Part shown: positions 52,037 through 62,899 of the stretch, piece by piece | Position numbering within the stretch: the stretch's first letter is position 1 | Layout: every line of letters begins with the position of its first letter | Origin: Ostrinia nubilalis | Lineage: Eukaryota > Arthropoda > Insecta > Lepidoptera > Crambidae | Assembly: GCF_963855985.1 (NCBI RefSeq) | Contig: NC_087118.1 | Location: 2,542,001-2,606,000 of the forward strand | DNA length: 64,000 nt | Direction of reading: 5' to 3' | Program-made: the position numbers and the translations under genes | The notes under the pieces: model-generated | Databases searched by the model: none | The model's input: only the letters and a program-made list of their open reading frames with translations | Told to the model about the DNA's origin: nothing

Positions 52037-52333
52037 ATTATGGAAACGAGCATAACCCTAAGATTAATTTAAAAACAAAAAAGAAAACGCCAAACCCTTA
52101 CAACATTTAATATCGAATTTAAACTTACCTGTACTCTTTGCGCTCCAACAACGAAATGCGTTTCTAAAGTCAATAAAGTTAAACAGACGCATTTTTTTTA
52201 TGAATATAGCCTCTTAAATGAACAAAAACAAATGTTCTGTTAACATGTCACACGAAACTTAGGTATAAAACACCTATTATTTGGCCTCATATCTGGGTGT
52301 TTAGGCTTGGGCCAAATTCCGTGCCGCTGAGTG

Positions 52334-52496
52334 TATTTGCCCGGTATACCAATGTAAATGTATACGGTTGCAGTCTTAATAACATTCTTTGCAATCGCGC
52401 GGGAGCATTTGAGAGTGGCTTATTAATTATGCTCACTAGTAGCTTGTGATCTGTTTCTATTGTTACGTCATGCCTACCATAAATATTATGTCGGAG
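52334..52496 (-). pseudogene. Gypsy-3 RNase H C-terminal fragment
   Basis: Encodes DVTIETDHKLLVSIINKPLS and RLQRMLLRLQPYTFTLVYR, the C-terminal RNase H signature (TDHK with the catalytic D) of gypsy pol. Homology stops near 52496. Downstream coding continues across the Tc1 element. Confidence 0.8.
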
Positions 52497-53429
52497 CGTC
52501 GTGTGGTCGGGCTCTCGGAAGGCACCAGAAGGGTCTCTCATTGAATTCATACTATCTACCTATGTGGGCGTATAGGGAACACGTGCGAGTGGATAATAAT
52601 CACTGATTATAAACGACTAACTTTACTATAGACTAGAATGTAAAGACTGGTTCGTAATTTAATCAATATTGTCCACAGTTAAATTTAACAGAAAGATCAA
52701 AGTTACTGAATTAATTTAACAAAGCTAGAGACGCCTAAATTAAATAGATTGGGAGCGATTGACGAATTTGTGAACCACGCCCAGTTACCACCACGTCCAA
52801 AACCCGAATGTCGAATGACTCTAGCACTGAGTCCCAGAATCTCTACGTTCCAGGGCTCTGTACCTGAAGTTTTTGTAAAGCTATTAATCCATCAATACTG
52901 CACTTGAACGGGTCCACAACTACGTCAGGCAACATGGGGATTTATGTCACCTTCGTTCCCAGGCGCGCACTTAACTCTGACCATAAGAGCTTTGGCGTTG
53001 TTTAAAATTCCATAGCAATAAATTAGCTAACACATTCAAAGTGTTGTGAGAACTATAACATTAAGTTATTTAATTTATTGCGCCCCGCGCGCCGACACGG
53101 CGATCCTGACTCTCACACGTCCTCGTGTGGATCAGCATTTAAGTCGTCATGTAATATGAAGCTCATGTAACGTAAAGTACCGTTCGGCTATCCTACAATA
53201 CCACTATGAGTAGGAAGGTACATGTACAGCAAAATGTCAGGTCTCCACAGATTTAAATAAAAACTACAAAGTTTTCAACTTAGTCAAGAACAAATCTAGT
53301 TTCAACTAGAATCTTAAAGTCAATCAATATTCATAGTCAAATTTCAAACAAAACTAAGGCCAAGGTTAACGTAACTAATACCCGCGACACACTGTCACGC
53401 ACTATCGGAACGCATCCGACCATCGCAAT
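52497..53429. other. Unassigned non-coding region
   Basis: Mixed composition, no gene, no matching ends found. It directly follows truncated gypsy pol, so it may be part of an unidentified element into which the gypsy inserted. Confidence 0.3.
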
Positions 53430-53700
53430 CACCATCCGATACCACCAGCACTCACGGCCAGTCACAATGGCACTCACGGCCAATCACCATCGGTACTCAC
53501 GACCGAACACAAAGGCACTCTCATGGCCTCACCATCGGTATTGATGACCGATCACAACGGCACTCTCATGGCCGATCACAAAGGCACTCCCATGGCCTCA
53601 TCATCGGTACTCACGACCGATCACAACGGCACTCTCATGGCCGATCACAAAGGCACTCTCATGGCCTCACCATCGGTACTCACGACCGATCAGCAGCTAT
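53430..53700 (+). repeat. 69-bp minisatellite with an open 23-aa periodicity
   Basis: About three to four units of 69 bp, each made of shorter CACTCTCATGGCC and CGGTACTCACGACCGATCAC blocks. Because 69 is divisible by three, one frame stays open (53523-53774) with a 23-residue repeat containing MASPSVLTTDHNGTLMADHK. There is no other sign of a gene, so I treat it as a satellite. Confidence 0.75.
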
Positions 53701-54136
53701 CGAAACAAATTCAATCAACTGCCAAACCCATGACCTCTTTACTCATCATCGCCGCGCAGTCTCCGACCAGCTAAACTGGGTTAGGAATACGACCTACGAT
53801 CGACAACAAGACAAGGCCCTGAGTCTCTTAGTCATGTTAACCAGCCATAATTTTCGTCATAACTCACATTAAAATGTCAAAAGATACTACAACAATATCA
53901 TCATTATTGATATTCTTTCTTATAATAACTCTTTAGCGCCGACAACGGCTAAACCTGACCTATTTCTCGCTCTGTGGGGACGTAACATTTCAGCATCACT
54001 CGATAGCAATCGTTAGCATATTTATAAATTCTATAAACAACTGACTAATGATTTTAAAATCACATCGGTCATTATCTCATATCAAAACAAATTACATAAT
54101 ATAAGTACCTACTCGTACATAAAGATCACACATTAC
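53701..54136. other. Unassigned non-coding region
   Basis: AT-rich toward its end. No gene, no repeat boundary identified before the P-like MITE. Confidence 0.3.
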
Positions 54137-54815
54137 CACAGAATAAGTAATAGTACAGGTACAGAAGGATTACTCCGCAAGACGATTTAAATAAATGCGA
54201 GTCTTGCTACGACGCGATACAGTGGAATTCAGCTCGCACAGCACTACGTACCTACAATTTTATTCACCTACAAGTTTTGTCTCTTTCTATCGCGTGCCTC
54301 TGAACTCTTCTTACGCTGTTAGGGTTGCTGTCTAGTAGTGTCTAGTAAAAAAATAATTAATCTACTTATTTGTAATGAGGTACGTATGTAGGTAAGTACG
54401 CATTCATTATGGAAAACCTTGGGAGAGGCCTTTGTCCAGCAGTGGACGTCATTTATTTTGGCTGAAACGAACGAACGCATTCTGAGCAATAGTCATGGTA
54501 GGTTAGGTTCCTATACTATCCTAAGAATTATTGATTACCTACATGGTCAACATACCTTTCAGCATCTTTGGGAAGCGAAAAAAAAGATAAATCCGATAGA
54601 TTTCTTTTCGAATTTAAACACCCGAACGCCGCACAATAATATTTCTTTCTCTTTATGTCCATTTTTAAATAATACTTCGATCATAGAATTAGGTACTACA
54701 ACGCACGCCAGCGTCCTGACGGGCGGGCGCGTGACACTCGACTGATATAATACCCGCCGGCGGGGCGCTTCGCTGTAGGTAATTATCGGATGTACCGCGC
54801 GGAGTGAGCCAGGCC
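54137..54815 (-). mobile_element. P-like MITE copy D
   Basis: About 679 bp, starting CACAGAATAAG; the right end stops at GAGCCAGGCC, two bases short of the other copies, and the flanks (ACATTAC and AATGTTT) do not match, so the duplication was lost or the end deleted. It includes the same RTE tail (54410-54475), with a 4-bp extra ATTT, and the THAP exon region on the minus strand (near 54665-54560). Confidence 0.75.
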
Positions 54816-55248
54816 AATGTTTACATAGGTTGTATAAGGCGTCACTAACAGTGTGGAATGTTATCATTAAAAATAATTCAGACACGACCAGTCCATAAAA
54901 TCAAATTAAAACAATACTCTAATTAAAAAAAATCATTATCAAAATTCAAATTCAAAATTTAGATAAAATCTAAATTTAATCAAAATCAAAATTTAAAATA
55001 AAATCAAAATGTAAAATTTAATCAAAATAAAAATTTAATTAAAATTAAAATTCAATCAAAACCAAAATTTAATTAAATCAAATCAAATCAAAATTTGTTG
55101 CATATTGGATCGCAGGCCGCCTTTATACATGTATGTATAGCTATAGATATACGATGCGTGGCTGCGCCCGCGTTCTAACGTCTCAATAATAAATCAGTGC
55201 GTTGACAGCAGTCTCGTGTTTCACTCGCGTCCTGTGCTCCTGTACTTA
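54816..55248 (+). other. Probable Gypsy-2 5' LTR end and AT-rich region
   Basis: 54900-55100 is a low-complexity tract of AAATCAAAATTTAA-type words. From 55100 the sequence looks like an LTR end: AATAAA near 55188 and CTGTACTTACCA followed by GTGGCGACTTCTACCCGCG, the same TGGCGA-type primer-binding arrangement as Gypsy-1. The LTR start was not found. Confidence 0.45.
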
Positions 55249-55286
55249 CCAGTGGCGACTTCTACCCGCGTTTGTAAGAAATAAAA

Positions 55287-56047
55287 ATGGCCGGTGCAAA
55301 TTTCGTATTTATTTCAAATTTTGATCACAATCTTCAGACTTGGAAGATATATAAATGCAGATTGGAGTAGTGGAGCAGTGGTTTATTGCAAATGATGTCA
55401 CGGACAAGAGCAAAAAACGAGCAATATTGCTCAGCGCACTCAACGAGGGCACTTACAAACTCGCAGCGGACCTGGCGCTGCCCAAGGAGTTACAGAACGT
55501 GCCATATGAGGACATTGTGGACGTCCTCGAAAGCCACTTCACCCCAAAGCAGGTCGGGTTTAGCGAGCGCCATCAGTTTTACGCCGCTACTCAACAGCCG
55601 ACAGAGACGCCTGCACAGTGGGCTGCCAGATTACGGGGCCTGACCGCGCAGTGTGGGTTCAGCAACGTCGAGGAAGCCCTACGTGATCGCTTCATAATGG
55701 GAATGCTGCCGGGAGCCGAGAAGGAGAAGATGTACGTGCAGGGGCTGGCAGAGCTGACGCTTGCCAAGGCCGTGGAGCTGGCGGAGAGCATGCGCAACGC
55801 ACGCGCCGCCGTCAGGGAGCAGCATAGTGAAAAAGTGAAGTGTACGGTGTGTGGTTATGCGAACCACAAAGCGGAATCGTGTCGTTTTGCCAACTATACC
55901 TGTAGGAAGTGCAATAAAAAAGGCCATTTGCGTCGCGTGTGCAAAAATGTTAATTATGTTGCTACAAATCCGAGTGAGGTAAATGAGGGCGGCGAAGACG
56001 ACGACGGTGAGTTATTCAACATACGTTCTTATAGAGGCGAACCACTA
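55287..56047 (+). pseudogene. gag: Gypsy-2 gag with two CCHC zinc knuckles
   Basis: The ATG at 55287 (MAGANFVFISNF) is broken by a short insertion or duplication near 55365-55375 that shifts the frame; the main frame runs from there. It has a capsid-like region (DVTDKSKKRAILLSALNEGT, WAARLRGLTAQCGFS) and two zinc knuckles, CTVCGYANHKAESC and CRKCNKKGHLRRVC. Similar in layout to the Gypsy-1 gag but diverged. After the acidic EGGEDDDGELFNIRS stretch the frame meets the hAT MITE at 56056; the protease continues at 57424. Confidence 0.82.
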
Positions 56048-56055
56048 GTTGAAAC

Positions 56056-57415
56056 TAGTGTTCCCGAGGCCTATAGGCTTTTAGGCTTTTTTTTAAGGCT
56101 AGCCTATGAATTAGGGGCTACAGCGGGAAAAAAGCCTAAAAAGGTCTTTTAGGCCTTTAGGCTAGGCCTTTTTCATAGCCTTTTTTTGTCTACCCGATGA
56201 CTATAGGCTTTTAGCCTTTTTGTAGGCTAGGCGCATATTGCGCCTAGCCTACAAAAAGGCTAAAAGGCTAAAAACCTATAAAGATTTTTCGTCCTTTAGG
56301 CTAGGTCTATTTTATTTATTTGTAAACACCTAATTGTACAACAGGATGCAATAAATGAATATGTATATGAATATTTATTTTTAACCGACTTCAAAAAAGA
56401 AGGAGGTTATATGTTCGACTGTATGTATTTTTTTTTCTATGTATGTTCACCGATTACTCCGTCAATTGTGGAACGATTTTCAAAATTCTTTTTTTGTTCG
56501 ATAGGGTACACTTCTGAGGTGGTCCCATTGTCACCAAGTCAGGATCTGATGATGGGATCAAAATCAAAATCAAAATCAAAAATATTTATTCAGTTTAGAC
56601 CACAAGTGGCACTTATGAACGTCAATAGAAAATAATAAAAAAAGAAAAGGTAGCCCTTATGGGGCACTTTACATGTCTCCTTATCTTTTGGGCCCTACCA
56701 GCGCTTCGAGACAAACATATGGCAAGTGCTGAGAAGAAACGCCGGAACAAACTCAGTCACCACTTATTGCCAGGAATTATCTAACGGTAAGAATAGTCAA
56801 ATTTAAGTACATCAAATATGTGCAGACTGAACTGACCACGCATCCTTGTCATCAATATAGTCTCGAACCTTGTAGTACCCTTTGGACATAAGGGTATTTT
56901 TTATATGTATCTTAAATTTGTCTATTGGCAATTCAACAAGGTTGTGTGGTATTTTGTTAAATATGGTAATACATTTCCCCAAGAATGAATTACCTATCTT
57001 ATGCAACCTAAATGATGGAACAGCAAGTTTATTTTTATGTCTCGTGTTAAATGAGTGGTCCTAGAAATATATGATAATAATAATGTATACAATTAGGTAC
57101 TTAATTATTTCCAATTTCAAATAATATTCGTTTTTATTTAATTTAAAAATAAATGCAATACAAAAATACTTGTTTAATTCATACTAAGCCATAACCTGAA
57201 TAATGGCTATAGCCTTATAATAAGCCTACTACTCGAAAAAGACTTTAGTCGGAAATAAAGCCTAAAAGGCTATTTAGGCCTATAGGTTTTTTTGTAAACC
57301 TATAGGCTTTTTATAATGAGTAGCCTTTTAAAAGCCTAGTAGTCTATCATGGCCAAAAAAAGAACTAAATAGGCTTAATTTTAAGCCTAAAAGCCTATAG
57401 GCCCCGGGAACACTA
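56056..57415. mobile_element. hAT-type MITE (TAGTGTTCCCG ends, 8-bp duplication)
   Basis: Terminal repeats TAGTGTTCCCGAGGCCTATAGG and its near-complement CCTATAGGCCCCGGGAACACTA are flanked by GTTGAAAC (56048-56055 and 57416-57423), the 8-bp duplication of hAT elements. Both subterminal zones (56070-56300 and 57190-57405) are dense in AGGCCTATAGGC/TTTTAGGC words in both orientations. The centre holds a LINE 3' fragment (56565-57060) and an ACCGACTTCAAAAAAGAAGG repeat of a kind common in Lepidoptera. Confidence 0.85.
56565..57060 (-). pseudogene. 5'-truncated LINE ORF2 C-terminus within the hAT MITE
   Basis: The minus strand has FNKIPHNLVELPIDKFKIHI, then KNTLMSKGYYKVRDYIDD, the C-terminal signature of CR1/Jockey-type ORF2 proteins, followed by a 3' UTR and a TTTTGATTTTGATTT-type tail at 56560-56585. 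It is too short for function. Confidence 0.6.
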
Positions 57416-57423
57416 GTTGAAAC

Positions 57424-58670
57424 GGTGTGCATTAACGGTAAACATTTAAAATTCGAAATTGACAGTAGATCGGCGGTTACAGTCATTTCAGAGAGTACCT
57501 ACAATTTGCATTTTAATAATATACCGTTAGTAACGACTAAAAAGAAACTTGTTAGTTATACAGGCGAAATGTTAGGTTGCGCCGGAATAATGTGCTTACC
57601 GCTGCAATGGAGTGGGCGAACGCGCTCACTCAACGTTTACGTAGTGCGCGGCGGCGGGCCGCCGCTTCTCGGTCGCGACTTCATTTCCCAGTTTGAGCTA
57701 CAGCTGACTCCGGTTAATTATTGCGAACAAAGTGATGATGTTTTAAAGCAAGTTCGCAGTCGTTATCCCGCCTTATTTTCAGGGACATTAGGATGTTTCA
57801 ACAAATACAAGGTTAAATTAACATTGAGGGAAGGTTCTAAGCCATTTTTTGTAAGGCTCGGCCGGTAGCGTTTGCGTTGAGAGATAAAATTGAAAGTGAA
57901 ATTGATCGGTTGGTTGGATTAGGGGTGCTCCGGCTGATAGAACACTCAGAATACGAGTCACCAATCGTACCGGTACTTAAACGCGATGGATCAGTTCGTA
58001 TGTGCGTGGATTACTCAGTCACTTTAAACAAACAATTAGTGGTTGAACAATACCCACTTCCTATTATTAAAGCTATTTTCTAAACTTTGTGGGGGGCAAC
58101 AATTCACAAACTTAGATTTATCAATGGCGTATAATCAATTTTGTCTAGATGAGACGTCACAACCCCTAACGTGCATCAATACGCATCGCAGTTTGTTCGC
58201 TTATACGCGTCTAGTGTTCGGGTTGACCAGCGCGCCGGCTATCTTTCAGCGCGCCATGGAAAATCTACTTTCAGGCATTAACGGCGTCCTAGTACTACTT
58301 GATGACGTTTTAGTGACTGGCCAATCCCAGTCAGTCCACCTAGATAGGTTAAATAAAGTGTTACAACGACTGCAGGACGCAGGATTAACACTACAGCCAG
58401 AAAAATGCGATTTCTTTAGAGATGAAATAAGTTATTTAGGCTACGTGATTAACAAAGATGGGTTAAAAAAATCTCCAGATAAGGTAAAAGCAATACTAGA
58501 AGCACCAGTACCTACAAATATAAACCAATTGCAGTAATTCTTAGGATTAGTTAATTATTATAGGTGTTTTGTCCCTGGAGCATCTTGTATAATGAGTCCG
58601 CTGTACGAGCTTTTAAAAAAGGGTTGTAAATGGCATTGGTCCAATAGGGAAGATGAGGCATTTGCAACGG
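57424..58670 (+). pseudogene. pol: Gypsy-2 protease and reverse transcriptase
   Basis: Protease region: KFEIDSRSAVTVIS, where the active-site Asp-Ser/Thr-Gly has become Asp-Ser-Arg, then PPLLGRDF. RT: LREGSKPFFV, IVPVLKRDGSVRMCVDYSVT, FTNLDLSMAYNQF, YTRLVFGLTSAPAIFQ, the catalytic LLDDVLVTG (near 58298) and KCDFFRDEISYLGYVI. Frameshifts occur near 57865 and 58075, and there is a stop near 58535 in the connection region. The first catalytic residue before DD is Leu instead of the usual Tyr/Phe. It is therefore inactive as protease and as a whole. Confidence 0.83.
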
Positions 58671-59547
58671 GGCGTCTAAGCTAGCTCAGTCTGACACCCC
58701 GCTGTTTAGTACTAAGTCCCAGTTCGCCTTCTGCGATGAGGGATGTGTACCTATCCAGGATGCCTACAGGGATATTCGACCAAGGAAACGCACAATCAGT
58801 AACACAATGGCACTTATAATTCAGGTTCCACAATAGTTTACTTATTCTAGTTTCACTGACTCTAAATTACTATTATTTGAATAATGAACAAGTTATCCCA
58901 CAATTGCAAATCTATTACGACAAGAGGGATAGCGACGCGCCCGGTTCGCGTCCCGAAACTAGTTTACGTATCCGCGAGAGGGGCGGCGCCCTGTGCGAGG
59001 TTTAGCGAGTGTTAGTTTGGATACTTATAACTAGGGGGGTAGGAAGTGGTCCGATTAGCTCGAGCCAGGGACCGAAACCTCGATAGTGAGCGCGACCACT
59101 GGGGAAAGGCGTTGGACCTACGGGGCGAGGGGGTGTGAAGTTCAGGAAGGGTGGCAGCAGGATTGCTACCGCAGGTTCGGGATGAGTATCTCATGCACTA
59201 CTCGGTAAGGACGAGAATAGGTAGCTATCAACGATAGAACGTTTCAACAGCAACACGAAGCTTTATGGCTCCGCGGAGGTAAACGAGGTATCGAGTTAAG
59301 CCAAGTTAGTGGGAACAGTGTGGGTAGCAATTCGCTAGGGACTCTGTGCAATGCAACCGAGGGAACAATAGATTTTTTTGAAGGGACGCGCGCTGGTAGC
59401 TTGAGGAGCTTTTCCAGCTTCACCGGGCAGAGTGGCGAGTACAGAAGGTACTCTAGCCGTTTGGCGATCGTCGGTGCGCGTGCCGACGAGGCCGAGTGTG
59501 GGCTTCGCGAAGCGAAGCCCAGGCTCGTCCGCGTCGTAGTAGGGAAT
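58671..59547. other. Unassigned GC-richer region
   Basis: No gene with motifs. The composition differs from the AT-rich surroundings, similar to 63601-64000, so the two could be parts of one host sequence separated by the foldback element. GCTTCGCGAAGCGAAGC near 59503 is a short palindrome. Confidence 0.3.
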
Positions 59548-60480
59548 TTAGTGCAATGATTTGTATGGAGACCCCTCCACTTTGGTATAGAAAGCTCATT
59601 TTTGCACCAGTTGTTCTTTGGGTGCTCCTGAGTAGATTTCCGTCGGTAGACATCGGGAGCCCCCCCTGTGGTAGCAGGGGGAGGGGGGGCAAGTTTCCTT
59701 CTGCCGCGCTTCACTTTAAGGCCCATATCTTCAAAACAATAGGTATTAGGGCAAGTGTGGTGTCATTTTCGGATAATTAAAGGATGGCGAATTCATTTCT
59801 AGAACAAACTTTTTGCCTTTTCATACAAAAAAATAGAAATATTGAGAAAAATTCACAAAAACCAAAAAGTATTTTTTTAAATAAACGTCGTTTACTTTTA
59901 AACCATTGGAGATATGTGCTGAAAGCTACATTTACCAGGATTATAAATATATACCATTGTATGGTACTTTTTTCGAAAAAAGTAGGTGAAAAAAATTTTT
60001 TCTTCAGGACACAGCGGGCGAATTTTACTGCGCGTCGGAAAAAAATATTTATTTTATCCATGAATTCATACTATTTGGTTTATAAGCAAGTAAGGATTAG
60101 TGTTTTAGAATTTATTTATAGTTCCTGGCACATCAAGCTAACATGATTTGTATTTTTTCTTCAATTAATTTTGAACTCTATGTGTAAGACATAAGGTTGA
60201 AAATAGCTTAAATACATTTTAATATTGAAAATATCATAAGAAGAAAGCACTAAATAAAGAACTTGAATTTGTCTTAACGTCTACTGATAATTATTATTTT
60301 AATTAACACTTATTTCTACATACTATTGTACCAGTGATTTAGCGGAAAGGTAAGTGTGAGGAAAGTGAGGATTGATAATCATAGTACGGGAGATTATTTT
60401 TTAGCACAAAGGCTTCGGCTGTGACCATTATAGTTGTTTGTTCAGACAGAACCAGCTTCTGCACTACTTCTTGCACTTAC

Positions 60481-61600
60481 ATTTTTTTTTTTTTTTTTTT
60501 TTATGCATAACAAGGCAGGTATTTGACCACAATCGCACCTGATGTTAAGTGGTTATTATTAAGTGACATCTCACCATTTTCAGGCAAGCTTCGACAGCTA
60601 CGGGCAAATCGGTCCATGTAGGCTTCATGTTGCTATTGACTCTGGTCCACCCCCAACCAGTCTGGTAAAGGGAAGACTGAGTCGGTTGCTTGCAACTGAC
60701 CCTATTCGTGAACCCCTTGATATACTGCCAGTAGCCAATGCTGATACAAAGCTGTCTGGGTTATTTTTATGTAGGGCCACACCTAAGCGTAGTCCACAGC
60801 GAGCCATTAGGATCTTTATTCTCCCTTTTTTATTCCTTATCATCCAAAAAAATCCTATCCATTAGTTAGGTGAATTAAGCGTCTGAGTGAAAGCCAGCTA
60901 ATAGTATTCTGATGCCGGATATGCTGACCCAAGCAGACACATCCTTACAGTATTAAGTGTTTCATGGACCCCACATGTATTCCAAATGCTCGAGAGCTTC
61001 TGTTGTTAGGCCCATTTTGTGGGACATGTGGTTTGTTCCCAGTTTGCGTACCTGTAATTGCTTGGGCTTACCTTTGATGAGTTTTCTCCATGACCCTGTA
61101 TTTCCCTTTAGGAATGATTTGGAGAGGCTTATATCGCGTTGAAGCTTTCCCATTCAGCCCTGTGCTTCTTGGATATGGCCATATTATGGCCATGAAGTAT
61201 GCTTTTAGATAAAGATACTATCAGTTCTGACCCAATAGGTATCGTCTCTGACCCTTGTCTCGCTAGTATGTCCAGGTATCCCACATCAGGTACACTTTGT
61301 CATGCCTTCCGAGTTTGTTCATCTTTAAGATTGCATCTAGAATAATTCTAGACTCAACCTTCACTGAGGCGATGGCTTTTTTTGAGTGCTGCCTGGCTGT
61401 GGCTCAGGATGTAAATATTGCGTTTTTTACACCCCTGTTTTTTAGTGCACACATAAGTAATTATAGCGTAGAATTCAGCTTGAAATACTGTAGCAAACCT
61501 TAAACGTTCACTGTGTTCGTGTTTACAGTAGACGCCCGCTCCCGTTCCCAAGGCCATCTTTGCTTAGAGCTGTCAGTAAACCAGATTAGGCTGTTCTGTT
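60481..61600 (-). pseudogene. LINE 3' fragment with RNase H domain
   Basis: The minus strand encodes ALGTGAGVYC, ATVFQAEFYAI and ILSHSQAALKK (61557-61354), the RNase H domain of I/Jockey-type LINEs, where the usual SDSQAAL Asp has become His. Downstream, HMSHKMGL...LEHLEYMWGP (near 61050-60965) resembles the C-terminal region after RNase H. The 3' end is the T-run at 60482-60502 (poly-A on the minus strand). Frames are broken repeatedly. A piece of the same LINE lies inverted at 61850-61990 as part of the foldback symmetry. Confidence 0.6.
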
Positions 61601-62248
61601 GGGATTTTGGTCCTCTTTTCTAGTCGTCCCTTGTTCAAGATCTATCCACTTATTAGCTCAATTCACTGTTTTCTTTTCACTTATCATATTAATCCACTGG
61701 TATTGTTTTAGATCAAGTACCTCCTACTATTACTACATGCTTGACTATGAACGAGTGCTGTAAGTGCCCACAAACCTAGGCAGTATATCAAGGGAAGTAA
61801 TCATGTCTTTATGATTTTTTCAAGTTATTTAAAATTTAGTAGGTATATCAAGGGGTTCGCGTATAGGGTCATTTGCAAGCAACCGACTCAGTCTTCCCTT
61901 TACCCGACTGGTTGGGGGTGGACCAGAGTCGATAGCAACATGGAGCCTACATGGACCGATTTGCCCGTAGCTGCCGAAGCTTGCCTGGAAATGCTGAGAT
62001 GTAAGTGCAAGAAGTAGTGCAAAAGCTGGTGCTGTCTGAACAAACAACTATAATGGTCACAACCGTAGCCTTTGTGCTAAAAATAATCTCCCGTACTATG
62101 ATTATCAATCCTCACTTTCCTCACACTTACCTTTCCGCTAAATCACTGGTACAATAGTATGTAGAAATAAGTGTTAATTAAAATAATAATAATCATTAGA
62201 CGTTAAGACAAATTCAAGTTCTTTATTTAGTGCTTTCTTCTTATGATA

Positions 62249-62370
62249 TCTTCTATACTTATAATAAATCTGTAGAGAAGTCAATTCTGTACATGAAATA
62301 TATTTTCAAAATAACTATCAGGGAGTGATAAGTGATCGATACTGATGCCAAAAATGCAATCAGTAAAATT

Positions 62371-62415
<45 letters not shown>

Positions 62416-62899
62416 ATGTTCCTTATAGAAACAAAAACTACTCGACGGATTTTAACGAAACTTGGTACAATTATTCTCCATACTCCTGGGCAGGTTATAG
62501 GATACTTAGGAATTCCAACGGGAATGGGAATTAGCGGGAAAATCCTTTTGTACGAAAAATCTAAACCGCTTAAGTTAGACGCTTGAAATTTGGCATGCAG
62601 GTACCTTAGTAAACTTAAAGCTTAGTTACAATAGGATATTGCAAAATTCTTACGGGAACGGGAGTTAGCGGGAAAAAACATTTGTATGAAAAATCTAAAC
62701 CGCTTAAGTTAGACGCTTGAAATTTGACATGCAGGTACCTTAGTAAATTTAAAGTTTAGTTACAACAGGATATTGCAAAATTCCCACGAGAACGGGAGTT
62801 AGCGGGAAAAAACAATTGTATGAAAAAATCTAAACCGCGTAAGATAGATGAAGGGGGTAAAACGGGATCCACGCGTACGAAGTCGCGGGCGGCCGCTAG
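62249..62899 (+). mobile_element. Non-autonomous Helitron copy 2 (complete)
   Basis: Starts TCTTCTATACTTATAATAAA, ends GCGGGCGGCCGCTAG, and is flanked by A on the left and T on the right, with no duplication: Helitron hallmarks. It interrupts the right arm of the foldback element (TATGATA / TTTTCAATATT), which gives the empty site from the left arm. It holds (TCTG)n at 62373-62412 and about 2.9 units of the 135-bp repeat (62450-62840). No Rep/helicase gene. Confidence 0.85.

Larger units (their letters stand above)
50743..52333 (-). mobile_element. Palindromic Tc1-like element (two ~740-bp inverted arms)
   Basis: Flanked by TA (50741-50742 and 52334-52335). Both ends begin CACTCAGCGGCACGGAATTT. 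The left arm (50743 to about 51480) is almost the perfect inverse of the right arm (about 51594-52333); a 110-bp loop lies between. Each arm has the transposase N-terminus. Only the minus-strand reading of the right arm continues into the loop with more transposase, so the left arm is an inverted copy. No complete catalytic domain is left. The gypsy frame closes once TA plus insert are removed. Confidence 0.85.
48764..52496 (-). mobile_element. Gypsy-3: Ty3/gypsy RNase H-integrase remnant
   Basis: Minus-strand pol remnant: RNase H end (52334-52496), integrase N-terminal zinc and start of the core (50137-50742), then integrase core and C-terminus (48764-49599). The pieces are separated by a palindromic Tc1 element (50743-52333) and a long-TIR MITE (49600-50136). 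Upstream protease, RT and gag are absent. Confidence 0.8.
55249..58670 (+). mobile_element. Gypsy-2: plus-strand Ty3/gypsy pseudogene
   Basis: Leader, gag, protease and RT in order on the plus strand, split by a hAT MITE at 56056-57415. RT homology ends near 58670 in the RT-RNase H connection region; no integrase or 3' LTR follows. Several frameshifts and a stop are present. Confidence 0.82.

Noticed and set aside
53523..53774. Real gene for a repetitive protein
   Set aside because: The frame follows only from a 69-bp unit; there is no start context, splice context or neighbouring conserved sequence.
59244..59726. 160-aa minus-strand frame at the foldback left end
   Set aside because: It crosses the boundary of the foldback arm and recurs only as part of the inverted repeat (63431-63748); no motif or codon signal.
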